36,090 nt of DNA, taken from NCBI GenBank assembly GCA_023379265.1, contig JAMCUI010000009.1, positions 1 through 36,090 on the forward strand. The letters are read 5' to 3'. The stretch comes from Patescibacteria group bacterium. GTDB taxonomy: Bacteria > Patescibacteriota > Microgenomatia > 2-02-FULL-39-11. The stretch's first letter is position 1. Each line of letters opens with the position of its first letter. Positions 1 to 6,468 of this stretch are shown piece after piece. A program made the position numbers and the translations under genes. The notes below the pieces were generated by a model that ran no database searches, was not told the origin of the DNA, and saw only the letters and a list, made by a program, of their open reading frames with translations.

Positions 1-1
1 T

Positions 2-148
2 GATATTGCCAACCGGGATTTAACAGATTGGCTTGTGGAATACAATAGCGTGAGACCGCACAATAGTCTTGATAATATGACCCCAATTGAGTATGCTACG
101 AAAATGTTCGAAGTGTCACCGATGTGGGCGTCCGGCACATCTTTTTGA
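2..148 (+). CDS. IS transposase, C-terminal fragment
   Basis: The reading frame is open from the window edge to TGA and encodes the last 48 residues of a protein. It contains YNSVRPHNSLDNMTPIEY, the typical C-terminal end of the rve integrase core of IS3/IS481-type DDE transposases. The catalytic residues lie upstream, outside the window, so I cannot tell whether the element is intact. Just over the stop codon sits a hairpin (113-151) that may be the element end or a terminator. The IS family assignment is by this motif only. Confidence 0.8.
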   Translation, partial: DIANRDLTDWLVEYNSVRPHNSLDNMTPIEYATKMFEVSPMWASGTSF

Positions 149-151
149 CAC
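113..151. repeat. Interrupted inverted repeat at the end of the transposase gene
   Basis: GTGTCA (113-118) and GATGTG (121-126) face CACATC (136-141) and TGACAC (146-151), around a GC-rich 9-nt loop. All twelve paired bases match, with unequal internal loops of 2 and 4 nt. It straddles the transposase stop codon. It could be a transcription terminator or part of the insertion sequence's terminal repeat; the other element end is outside the window. Confidence 0.5.
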
Positions 152-184
152 TCGGGTCTATAATATATCCAATGCCCGAGGGAT

Positions 185-697
185 GTGAGGAAAAAGATAT
201 TTCTTACAATCGGCGCATTTTTGTTTCTTGCGGCAGTTTTTGGTTCTCCTTCGCAGAATCTTTCAACGAGCCAAAATTTAGAGTCTCCGACACCGGAAAA
301 TAGCGTCAAAGGTGTCCAGACGACAGGGTTTATCCCGGTTCTTTCTCCGATTCCGACAATTATCCCTACTGCTACTTATACTCCTTCGTCTACACCGCAG
401 CCGGTAGTCACAGTGGAGGTGACGGTGATTTATTATCCTACCGCGACTCCCGTTCCGGCTCGGATAGTTTATCCGACTCAGGTTGTCTCGTACCCCACTG
501 CCGTCCCTACCACTTCTTCGGGATTGAGTGGCGACAACTATTATACGAATGTGGAGGGAAACGAGGTTCACTCTCCGGCGTATTCCGATACCGTACCGCA
601 GGGGGCAACCGCCAGATGCGGCGACGGGACATACAGCTTTTCCCAGCACCGGCAAGGGACATGTTCCCACCACGGTGGAGTAGCTCAGTGGTTATAA
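185..697 (+). CDS. Secreted DUF3761-domain protein
   Basis: A 170-residue protein starting with GTG, because the ATG two bases upstream runs straight into TGA. Residues 1-25 (MRKKIFLTIGAFLFLAAVFG) form a Sec signal peptide. Residues 30-115 are a Pro/Thr/Ser/Val-rich low-complexity linker (repeated TPxP and PTATP), as in many envelope proteins of this window. The C-terminal ~30 residues, with CGDGTYSFS, HRQGTCSHHGG and VAQWL, match the DUF3761 pattern, a short extracellular domain with two Cys that could form a disulfide. A weak GAGGG precedes the start. The domain's function is unknown. The gene directly follows the transposase remnant. Confidence 0.75.
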   Translation: MRKKIFLTIGAFLFLAAVFGSPSQNLSTSQNLESPTPENSVKGVQTTGFIPVLSPIPTIIPTATYTPSSTPQPVVTVEVTVIYYPTATPVPARIVYPTQVVSYPTAVPTTSSGLSGDNYYTNVEGNEVHSPAYSDTVPQGATARCGDGTYSFSQHRQGTCSHHGGVAQWL

Positions 698-724
698 GCG
701 GTTTTGTTGGAAAGATTATAGAGC

Positions 725-753
725 TTGACAAACAGCAAAGCAGTTTCTATTCT
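725..753 (+). promoter_or_regulatory. Sigma70-type promoter, predicted leaderless start
   Basis: TTGACA (725-730), a 17-bp spacer and TATTCT (748-753). Only 8 nt separate the -10 box from the ATG at 762, so transcription should begin about 2 nt before the start codon. There is no room for a Shine-Dalgarno sequence. Confidence 0.75.
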
Positions 754-761
754 TTTACTAT

Positions 762-1244
762 ATGGTGGATGATGAGACACAAGTAGATGAGGAAGCTACA
801 AGGATTGGGCATGAATTGCGTTATCCTTCAAGAGTGGTTGAAATACCGCATCCCGATGGAGTAGAACGGATGGCTGCTACTCCGGTGGAGTTGGACGAGG
901 GAGATTTTTTTGAGGCTATTTCCACACAAGGGAAAGAACAAATCCATAAGGGGGTTTATATTGTGGATGAAGGAGGAGGAAACGTGACGCAATATTTTGT
1001 CCTATCAAACGATACGGTATTAAAGGTTGAAGGTCGTAGTTCTAAAGCTATGGATGAGGCTGCTTTTTTTGATCTTCCTGTAGCAGGCGAGAAAGTATCT
1101 GCAGAATTACGGATAGGTGCTAATATAAAGAAGATGGTTAAGGCAGATGGAAACCCTGGAATGCAGACGGTATTGCAGTTTACAGAAATGAAACCTGTAG
1201 TTTCCATGCCAGCCGCCCCACCTCCTCCACAGGCACCACGATAA
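762..1244 (+). CDS. Hypothetical protein with Pro-rich C-terminus
   Basis: A 160-residue soluble protein that I do not recognise. There is no signal peptide or membrane segment. The N-terminal ~60 residues are acidic (MVDDETQVDEEAT). The middle (65-150) alternates short hydrophobic and charged stretches suggestive of beta strands. The last ~12 residues are Ala/Pro-rich (PAAPPPPQAPR), a possible disordered tail. It is transcribed from its own strong promoter and appears monocistronic. The well-formed promoter and coding-like composition support a real gene. Confidence 0.6.
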   Translation: MVDDETQVDEEATRIGHELRYPSRVVEIPHPDGVERMAATPVELDEGDFFEAISTQGKEQIHKGVYIVDEGGGNVTQYFVLSNDTVLKVEGRSSKAMDEAAFFDLPVAGEKVSAELRIGANIKKMVKADGNPGMQTVLQFTEMKPVVSMPAAPPPPQAPR

Positions 1245-1327
1245 TCTTGTAACATTTTGTATTTAGGATTTTTTCCGTCTAGCTCTGGGAAGTATAGATT
1301 TTTTATTTTTGCTCCAGTTTGAGAGAT

Positions 1328-1444
1328 ATGCGAAGATTCCCCCCCATGTCAAAACGTCCAGAATTTTGTGAAAGAGGTAAATGTGGAGAATTTGAGACTT
1401 ATTGCCGGCTAAACGAGTGGGTAAAGAGAGACAGTTTTTGCTGA
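1328..1444 (+). CDS. Small Cys-rich protein candidate
   Basis: A 38-codon frame reading MRRFPPMSKRPEFCERGK followed by CGEFETYC and RLNEWVKRDSFC, then TGA. An alternative start is the ATG at 1346 (MSKRPEF). It holds four Cys (spacings x4, x7, x11) in a charged, hydrophilic context, the sort of composition seen in small zinc-binding proteins. It ends 37 nt before the CxxC-x17-CxxC gene. No convincing Shine-Dalgarno is present; GAGAG lies close to the first ATG. I do not recognise the family, and a chance frame is possible. Confidence 0.4.
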   Translation: MRRFPPMSKRPEFCERGKCGEFETYCRLNEWVKRDSFC

Positions 1445-1472
1445 TTGCATTATGGTATATTAGAAGTATAAT
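1445..1472 (+). promoter_or_regulatory. Promoter of the CxxC-x17-CxxC gene
   Basis: TTGCAT (1445-1450), a 16-bp spacer and consensus TATAAT (1467-1472). The ATG at 1482 follows the -10 box by 9 nt, so the mRNA is predicted to start about 3 nt before the start codon. The region overlaps the end of the small Cys-rich ORF. Confidence 0.6.
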
Positions 1473-1481
1473 GGTTAGTCT

Positions 1482-1997
1482 ATGAGAGATTTTGACAGAA
1501 ACGACAGAGGCCGCGGCGGCAGCAGGTTTGGCGATAGGTCAGGCAGGAGGGGTTTTGGTGCAGGAGACCGGATGATGCACAAGGCCATCTGTGCCAGTTG
1601 CGGCAGGGAGTGCGAAGTGCCTTTCCGCCCCAGTGGAGACCGTCCCGTATACTGCAGTGACTGTTTTGAGAAGAAGAGAAATGACGGAGAATATCAGGAC
1701 AATCGTGGCGGACGGGATTTTGGCGAAAGGCCAAGGTTTGAAGAGAGACGTCAGAAGTCTTTTGACAGGGGCGACAGGGGAAACCGAGGACAGGATTTTT
1801 CGCAAATGACAGATCAGCTCAAAAGCCTGAATGTCAAGCTGGACAAGATTATTAGCCTTCTGTCGCCAAAGACAGAGACTGCTCTTCTGGTAAAGGATGA
1901 GGTGACAGCGATTGTCCCTGAGCCCAAAAAAGTAAAAGCCAAAGCGGCAAAGAAAAAAACAAAAGAAGAAAACCTCAAAAAAGAGGAAAGCGTATAA
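1482..1997 (+). CDS. CxxC-x17-CxxC zinc-ribbon protein
   Basis: A 171-residue protein. The N-terminus (1-30) is rich in Arg, Gly and Asp, an RGG-like segment that may bind RNA. Residues ~38-62 hold the zinc site: C-A-S-C, exactly 17 residues including the conserved PFRPSGDRPVY, then C-S-D-C. This is the small CxxC-x17-CxxC family common in Patescibacteria. A second R/D/G-rich stretch follows, then a short coiled coil (SQMTDQLKSLNVKLDKIISL, about 104-125) and a Lys/Glu-rich, Ala-rich tail. The architecture suggests a nucleic-acid-binding, self-associating protein; the function is not known. Confidence 0.8.
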   Translation: MRDFDRNDRGRGGSRFGDRSGRRGFGAGDRMMHKAICASCGRECEVPFRPSGDRPVYCSDCFEKKRNDGEYQDNRGGRDFGERPRFEERRQKSFDRGDRGNRGQDFSQMTDQLKSLNVKLDKIISLLSPKTETALLVKDEVTAIVPEPKKVKAKAAKKKTKEENLKKEESV

Positions 1998-2073
1998 TAT
2001 TTAGTATCCCCCCTATTCTCCATAAAGGGCAAATTGCCCGGCAATATCCGCCAATTTTTGGTAACATTGAGTG

Positions 2074-2292
2074 ATGAAAATAAATCTTTTGGTAAAAACA
2101 AAGGCAAAGGAAAACAGGGTACAAAAGATTGATGGTGCAAACCTTAAGGTTTTTGTGAAAGCGCCGCCACTTGCGGGGAAAGCAAATGCTCAGATTGTCG
2201 AGGTATTGGCTAAATATTTCAATTGCAGGAAGTCAGATATAAATATTGTCTCCGGATTAAAATCCAAAAAGAAGATAGTGGAGATTCTTTGA
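2074..2292 (+). CDS. DUF167 (YggU) family protein
   Basis: A 72-residue protein with the family's hallmark order: VKTKAKENRV near the N-terminus, LKVFVKAPPLAGKANA in the middle, and VSGLKSKKKIVEI at the end. Length is normal for this family of small alpha/beta proteins of unknown function. An in-frame GTG at 2071 directly precedes the ATG at 2074; I take the ATG. It converges on the tRNA-Pro gene 16 bp downstream. Confidence 0.85.
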   Translation: MKINLLVKTKAKENRVQKIDGANLKVFVKAPPLAGKANAQIVEVLAKYFNCRKSDINIVSGLKSKKKIVEIL

Positions 2293-2308
2293 TCCTATAC
2301 TGGAAATT

Positions 2309-2385
2309 TGGTCGGGGATACCCGATTTGAACGGGTGACCTCACGCACCCCATGCGCGCGCTCTAGCCAACTGAGCTAATCCCCG
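2309..2385 (-). tRNA. tRNA-Pro(GGG), CCA encoded
   Basis: Read on the minus strand it folds into a complete cloverleaf. The acceptor CGGGGAT pairs with ATCCCCG, followed by discriminator A and an encoded CCA. The other parts are U8-A9, D stem GCTC/GAGC, anticodon stem CGCGC/GCGTG, loop ATGGGGT with anticodon GGG and G37, a 5-nt variable loop (AGGTC), and T stem ACCCG/CGGGT with loop TTCAAAT. The C1-G72 acceptor start with A73 is typical of tRNA-Pro. It decodes CCC (and CCT). It is a single gene lying between DUF167 and recA and transcribed against both. Confidence 0.96.
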
Positions 2386-2459
2386 GTTTTTGGTTTTGAT
2401 AAATCTCGAAGCTGGTCCACTCCCTTTTTCTCTTTTATGTTTGATACGAATAGTTATCT

Positions 2460-2488
2460 TTGAGACTCCTTGTATTCTAGCATATGGT
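2460..2488 (+). promoter_or_regulatory. Possible recA promoter
   Basis: TTGAGA (2460-2465) and TATGGT (2483-2488), 17 bp apart, give a leader of about 42 nt before the recA ATG. I see no clear LexA box around it. The match is moderate and the region is AT-rich. Confidence 0.35.
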
Positions 2489-2536
2489 GTGGCAAAATGG
2501 GAAGGAATTTTCTGCCAAAAGAAAGGAAATTATATT

Positions 2537-3571
2537 ATGGCAATCAGTCCCAAATTACAAGCAGTCAGGTTGGCCATGGAACAGATAGAAAAACAGTACG
2601 GTCGAGGTTCCATCATGAAGCTTGGAGACCAGGCCAATAATAAATTGGGGATAGAGATTATCCCTACAGGTTCGCTTGCCCTTGATATAGCGTTGGGGGT
2701 CGGAGGGGTACCCAAGGGAAGGATTATTGAGATCTTTGGCCCTGAAGCTTCAGGCAAGACTACCGTTGCCCTTTCAGTCATTGCCGAGACGCAAAAAGTA
2801 GGAGGGGTGGCGGCATTTATAGACGCTGAGCATGCGCTTGATCCAGTTTGGGCGGAAAAGCTGGGAGTCAAATTGGACGATCTTTTGGTTTCCCAACCGG
2901 ATACCGGAGAACAGGCGCTTGAGATAGCCGAGACTTTGATCCGTTCTGGGGGAGTTGACGTGATAGTTATAGACTCTGTGGCGGCGCTTGTCCCCAGGGC
3001 TGAAATTGAGGGGGAAATGGGAGATTCCATGGTAGGGATGCAGGCCAGACTTATGTCACAAGCTCTGCGCAAACTTACAGGGGTTATTTCCAAGTCAAAA
3101 ACCACTGCCATATTTACCAACCAGTTGCGGCAGAAGATTGGGGTGATGTTTGGTAATCCTGAGACTACTCCGGGCGGGCTGGCGCTCAAATTTTACGCTT
3201 CCATCAGGATGGATACTAGAAAAATTGAGACTTTGAAGGATGGGGATAAAGTTGTGGGCAGCCGCCACCGGATAAGGATAGTGAAAAACAAAGTGGCGCC
3301 GCCTTTTAGGATTGCCGAGTTTGAGGTGACTGCAGACGGATTTTCCAAAGAGGGGGGAATTATAGATGTCGGTTTGGAGTTTGAGGTGCTTACCAAAAGC
3401 GGCGCTTTTATCAGGTTTGGAGAGAAAATGCTTGGGCAAGGCAGGGAAGCAGCCAAGATATCCCTCAAGGAAAACCCCAAAATGTCCAAAGAGATACTTG
3501 ATGCCATCTGGAAAATGTATAAATCTACTGGCCAGGTCAAAGAGAAAGTTGTAGGAAAAGAGGAAGAGTAG
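2537..3571 (+). CDS. recA: Recombinase RecA
   Basis: A 344-residue RecA, normal length. It polymerises on single-stranded DNA and drives ATP-dependent strand exchange. Walker A is GPEASGKT (68-75). The sequences [31 protein letters not shown] (Walker B region), [20 protein letters not shown] (L2 loop) and the C-terminal domain are all present and intact. The start is the ATG at 2537, preceded by AAAGGAA at 8 nt; the frame is open further upstream to 2390 but that part has no RecA homology. The last 14 codons lie in the first unit of a 75-bp tandem repeat. The original end probably read VVGKEED with TGA overlapping the recX start, so the present stop is secondary. Confidence 0.98.
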   Translation: MAISPKLQAVRLAMEQIEKQYGRGSIMKLGDQANNKLGIEIIPTGSLALDIALGVGGVPKGRIIEIFGPEASGKTTVALSVIAETQKVGGVAAFIDAEHALDPVWAEKLGVKLDDLLVSQPDTGEQALEIAETLIRSGGVDVIVIDSVAALVPRAEIEGEMGDSMVGMQARLMSQALRKLTGVISKSKTTAIFTNQLRQKIGVMFGNPETTPGGLALKFYASIRMDTRKIETLKDGDKVVGSRHRIRIVKNKVAPPFRIAEFEVTADGFSKEGGIIDVGLEFEVLTKSGAFIRFGEKMLGQGREAAKISLKENPKMSKEILDAIWKMYKSTGQVKEKVVGKEEE

Positions 3572-3714
3572 ATTTCATAAGTTTAGTAGATAGACTTTAC
3601 TTCTGGCCAGGTCAAAGAGAAAGTTGTAGGAAAAGAGGAAGAGTAGATTTCATAAGTTTAGTAGATAGACTTTACTTCTGGCCAGGTCAAAGAGAAAGTT
3701 GTAGGAAAAGAGGA
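3528..3714 (+). repeat. 75-bp tandem repeat, 2.5 copies, at the recA 3' end
   Basis: The unit begins CTGGCCAGGTCAAAG. Copies 1 (3528-3602) and 2 (3603-3677) appear identical over 75 bp; copy 3 (3678-3714) matches the first 37 bp and then runs into the recX Shine-Dalgarno. Copy 1 encodes the recA C-terminus and stop. 75 is a multiple of three, so all copies keep the recA frame. In copy 3 that frame would end in TGA at 3719-3721, overlapping the recX ATG. There are no spacers between units, so this is not CRISPR. It is either a real tandem expansion or an assembly artefact. Confidence 0.95.
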
Positions 3715-3720
3715 GGATTG

Positions 3721-4215
3721 ATGGATGACGATACATACCAAAAAGTCCGCGATTATGCCCTGAAACTTCTGTCGCTCCGGCCACGGGGGACTTTGGAGAT
3801 GAGCCAGAAGGTATCCTTCTATTGCCGCAAAAGGAAAATCCCTCCCGAGGCTGTCACACGGCTCTTGCAAGATTTTACAAACAGCGGATTTCTTAATGAT
3901 GAGGAGTTTGTCCGCTGGTGGATTTTGCAGCGCCGGGGTCAATCCAAACCCAAAGGCACCAAATTTATCCTTCGTGAGCTTCTTGGTAAAGGTATCTCCC
4001 GTGACATTTTGGAAAAAGTATTTTATGAAGAAGATCATGGGATTGATACTGACTTTGATAGAGCCAGGGCACTGGCGGCCAAAAGGAAAAATGTCATGGG
4101 AAAAATGCCGGTCCAGGAAATGCGGATGAAGTTGGGAAATTATTTAGGGAGACGCGGTTTTGACTGGGAAATAGTAGATAAAGTACTGGATGAGGTGGTT
4201 GCCAAAGGCCGTTGA
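3721..4215 (+). CDS. recX: Regulatory protein RecX
   Basis: A 164-residue RecX-family protein made of three-helix repeats, with ALKLLSLRPRGTLEMSQK near the N-terminus, FTNSGFLNDEEFVRWW in the second repeat, and LGRRGFDWEIVDKVLDEV at the end. RecX binds the RecA filament and limits its growth, and it classically follows recA. The start is the ATG at 3721, four bases after a perfect AGGAGG (3711-3716); an in-frame TTG at 3718 is too close to that Shine-Dalgarno. The gene is about 150 bp from recA only because two repeat units intervene. Confidence 0.93.
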   Translation: MDDDTYQKVRDYALKLLSLRPRGTLEMSQKVSFYCRKRKIPPEAVTRLLQDFTNSGFLNDEEFVRWWILQRRGQSKPKGTKFILRELLGKGISRDILEKVFYEEDHGIDTDFDRARALAAKRKNVMGKMPVQEMRMKLGNYLGRRGFDWEIVDKVLDEVVAKGR

Positions 4216-4240
4216 CTACAGTGTAAAAAAGACTTAAAAT
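4212..4240 (+). promoter_or_regulatory. Sigma70-type promoter overlapping the recX stop codon
   Basis: TTGACT (4212-4217) includes the recX TGA. A 17-bp spacer leads to TAAAAT (4235-4240). Predicted +1 is at about 4247. It would serve the small ORF at 4250 and/or rny, giving the latter a leader of ~230 nt. Confidence 0.65.
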
Positions 4241-4249
4241 AAGGCATTC

Positions 4250-4357
4250 ATGAGTAGTGATAAGGGGATAAAAAGACTTAAAATCATGACAGACAAAAGT
4301 TTTATAAAGTGTCATCAGATTTTTCAACAGCAGCCCTACAAGAGGGAGCGGGTATAA
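4250..4357 (+). CDS. Small basic ORF (35 aa), possible leader peptide
   Basis: The frame starts with ATG 9 nt after the TAAAAT box, the spacing seen at other leaderless starts here. It reads MSSDKGIKRLKIMTDKSF, then IKCHQIFQQQPYKRERV and TAA. It is basic and hydrophilic with one Cys. A 15-bp direct repeat, AAAAAGACTTAAAAT (4226-4240 and 4270-4284), spans the promoter and codons for KRLKI. It could be a small protein or a leader ORF upstream of rny; I recognise no family. Confidence 0.35.
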   Translation: MSSDKGIKRLKIMTDKSFIKCHQIFQQQPYKRERV

Positions 4358-4441
4358 TCCCGTGGCTTTTCTTTTCCCCCGAAATTCACTTCCATTGATA
4401 AATTAAGAATCATTATCAGAGCCGTTTATAAAGGCCAAGGT

Positions 4442-4465
4442 GAGTCAGCTTTTTTAGGCTGGCTT
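4442..4465 (+). promoter_or_regulatory. Hairpin next to the rny Shine-Dalgarno
   Basis: AGTCAGC (4443-4449) pairs with GCTGGCT (4458-4464) around an 8-nt U-rich loop, with one G-U pair. It ends three bases before AAGGAGG (4468-4474). It could affect rny translation or mRNA stability; RNase Y autoregulation is a possibility, not shown. Confidence 0.35.
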
Positions 4466-4478
4466 GTAAGGAGGAGTT

Positions 4479-6068
4479 ATGTTACCCATATTAAAGACAA
4501 TTTTATCTAGACTAGAGAAGATAGAAAAACAATTGGAGGAAAAAGAAGTCGTTCAAAGCCGGGAAGCTACAAGTGTGTTTGCCAATCCCGGTGGAGCTGA
4601 TAAAAAGAAATCTTTTCCTCCACAACAGCAGGTTCCCGCGACAGTGCCCGGTGCCGCTTCCCGTATTTCCATATCCGAGTTGCAGCAAGAGGCGAAGGCT
4701 CTTATTCTGGAGGCAAAAGACGAAGCATTCAGGATAAAGAAGAATGCCGAGGACGAGGCAAGCAAAGTCCGTCAGGAAGCCCTGTCTATCGAACAGCGAC
4801 TGGTTGCCAAAGAAGAAACTATTGACCAGAGGATTGCCCAGCTTGAAAGGAAAGAAAAAGACCTGGTGCAAAATGAGCAGTCGATAAATAAAAGGCTTGC
4901 GGAAGTGGATAAGCAGCGGCTAGACCTTATCGCCAAGCTTGAGAAAGCCGCGCACCTGACACGGGATGAAGCAAAAAGTCTCATTTTGACATCAGTTGAG
5001 GAAAGGCTGAAAGAAGATATTGCCAAAAGGATAAGGGAGGCTGAGACTTTGGCCAAGCAGGAGTCGGAGCAGAAAGCCCGGGAGATCCTTATCGATGCCA
5101 TGCGTCACGGAGCTACTGATTACGTGTCAGAGTTTACCGTCTCTACCATCAAGATTCCGGATGAGGATTTCAAAGGTCGGATTATTGGGAAAGAAGGTAG
5201 GAATGTCCGTGCTTTTGAGATGGCCACGGGAGTGGATGTTGATCTGGATGAAGAGGGAGTCATCAGGCTTTCCTCCTTTGATCCGGTCAGGCGAGAGGTA
5301 GCGCGCGTGACTCTTGAGAAGCTTATTCGTGACGGGCGTGTACAACCGGTCCGTATAGAAGAACTGGTCAAACAGACGGAGAAAGAAGTGGAAAAGATCA
5401 TGTTTGCCGAAGGGGAGAAGCTCTGTCGGGCAGTAGGTGTCTACAATATGCCGGCAGACAAAATTGCCCTTTTGGGAAGGTTCAAATACAGGTTTTCCTA
5501 CGGCCAAAACATGATAGCCCATACTCTTGAGGAGACAAAGATAGGTATAGCTCTTGCCCATGAGTTGGGGGCAGATGTGAATATCGTCAGGCTTGGATGT
5601 CTTTTGCACGACATAGGTAAAGTGATTACTGATAAGGAAGGTTCACATGTCCAGTTGGGTGTGGACCTTTTGCGCAAGAACGGCATGCCTCAGGCAGTTA
5701 TTGACTGTGTGGCCGCCCATCACGAGGATATACCTTTCCCATCGATGGAAGCGGTCATTGTCTACGTGGCTGATGCCATATCCGGATCCAGGCCTGGAGC
5801 CCGTTATGAGGATATAGAGGAATATGTCAAAAGGCTCAAGACCTTGGAGGATATCGCCGCCTCATTTCCTGGAATTGAAAAGGCTTATGCACTCCAGGCT
5901 GGACGTGAACTGCGTGTTATTGTCGATCCGGGGAAGCTTGATGATGCGGCAGTGACCGTGACTTCAAAGAAAATTGCCGAGGAGATAGAGAAAAAATTCC
6001 CGACTTATCCTGGACAGATAAAGATAACGGTAATCAGGGAACTTAGAGTGATTGAAACCGTACATTAA
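4479..6068 (+). CDS. rny: Ribonuclease Y lacking the N-terminal membrane anchor
   Basis: A 529-residue RNase Y, an endonuclease that starts mRNA decay. Residues 1-25 are an amphipathic helix (LKTILSRLEKIEKQLEEK), followed by a low-complexity linker. Residues 65-205 form a long charged coiled coil. The KH domain has GRIIGKEGRN (233-242). The HD domain has the catalytic H377-D378 (LLHDIGK) and HHEDIPFPS. The usual N-terminal transmembrane helix is absent, and an in-frame TAA at 4467 excludes an upstream extension. The start has AAGGAGG at good spacing. The enzyme is therefore predicted to be cytosolic or tethered through a partner. Confidence 0.95.
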   Translation: MLPILKTILSRLEKIEKQLEEKEVVQSREATSVFANPGGADKKKSFPPQQQVPATVPGAASRISISELQQEAKALILEAKDEAFRIKKNAEDEASKVRQEALSIEQRLVAKEETIDQRIAQLERKEKDLVQNEQSINKRLAEVDKQRLDLIAKLEKAAHLTRDEAKSLILTSVEERLKEDIAKRIREAETLAKQESEQKAREILIDAMRHGATDYVSEFTVSTIKIPDEDFKGRIIGKEGRNVRAFEMATGVDVDLDEEGVIRLSSFDPVRREVARVTLEKLIRDGRVQPVRIEELVKQTEKEVEKIMFAEGEKLCRAVGVYNMPADKIALLGRFKYRFSYGQNMIAHTLEETKIGIALAHELGADVNIVRLGCLLHDIGKVITDKEGSHVQLGVDLLRKNGMPQAVIDCVAAHHEDIPFPSMEAVIVYVADAISGSRPGARYEDIEEYVKRLKTLEDIAASFPGIEKAYALQAGRELRVIVDPGKLDDAAVTVTSKKIAEEIEKKFPTYPGQIKITVIRELRVIETVH

Positions 6069-6288
6069 ATATGCGACCAGAAAAATGCCGGACGGATTAA
6101 AACCACAGTCAAAACTGTACATTAATCTATGGGTCCTGTCACTCACGTTTCCCAAATCTCGCTTCAATTGCATCGCGAAATAAAGTTTGTTCTGTAAGAA
6201 TAGTTGGTACTCGCTCGCGAGGACTAAGTACTTAGAAATCAATTATCCACTCCCAATTTTAAGTTTCTCTTTCTACATACTACATATT
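6069..6288. other. Intergenic region between rny and HU, upstream part
   Basis: I see no gene here. It contains a perfect 12-bp palindrome, CTAAGTACTTAG (6224-6235), directly after a GC-richer stretch TCGCTCGCGAGG. The role is unknown. The rest is AT-rich with no recognisable RNA fold. Confidence 0.5.
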
Positions 6289-6330
6289 AAAAGGTTGACT
6301 CAGTTTGTATTATTATGACAACCTTTTTAT
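6289..6330 (+). terminator. Terminator-like hairpin after rny
   Basis: AAAAGGTTG (6289-6297) pairs perfectly with CAACCTTTT (6319-6327), followed by T-rich sequence. The loop is long (21 nt) and the stem AT-rich, so strength is uncertain. It could act on both strands. Confidence 0.5.
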
Positions 6331-6351
6331 TATTTAATTTTTGATTGGGGC

Positions 6352-6380
6352 TTGACAACAATAAAAAAATTTACTACATT
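6352..6380 (+). promoter_or_regulatory. Strong promoter of the HU gene
   Basis: Consensus TTGACA (6352-6357), a 17-bp A/T-rich spacer and TACATT (6375-6380). Predicted +1 is near 6387, giving an ~80-nt leader, unusually long for this window. Confidence 0.8.
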
Positions 6381-6422
6381 GAACTCTGGAAAGTCAGAAC
6401 AACCTGCAAAAAATTCTGTCCG

Positions 6423-6441
6423 TTCCGATACCCTATCGGAA
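6423..6441 (+). promoter_or_regulatory. Perfect hairpin in the HU 5' leader
   Basis: TTCCGATA and TATCGGAA form an 8-bp perfect stem with a CCC loop, ten bases before GGAGGTGA. It may stabilise the mRNA 5' region or control ribosome access. No T-run follows, so it is not a terminator. Confidence 0.55.
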
Positions 6442-6468
6442 TTAAAAAAAGGAGGTGAATAAAAATAT

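Noticed and set aside
145-164. TTGACA followed by TATAAT as a promoter for the DUF3761 gene
   Set aside because: The spacer is only 8 bp, too short for a -35/-10 pair. TATAAT alone may still be a -10 box, but TTGACA also overlaps the transposase stop hairpin.
2027-2039. GGGCAA-A-TTGCCC palindrome as a terminator of the zinc-ribbon gene
   Set aside because: The one-base loop cannot form a normal hairpin and no T-run follows.
2390-2536. RecA N-terminal extension of 49 residues
   Set aside because: The frame is open but starts inside the tRNA-Pro flank and has no RecA similarity. [10 protein letters not shown] at 2537 with AAAGGAA fits the family start.
2530-3189. Long minus-strand frame opposite recA (219 aa)
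   Set aside because: Shadow of recA codon structure: Ser/Pro-rich, no domain, no start signals.
3528-3714. CRISPR array
   Set aside because: The repeat units are directly adjacent with no unique spacers, there are no cas genes, and the first unit is recA coding sequence.
4353-4358. TATAAT as a second rny promoter
   Set aside because: No -35 at 16-18 bp and no extended -10 TG; part of a GGG/CCC mini-hairpin.
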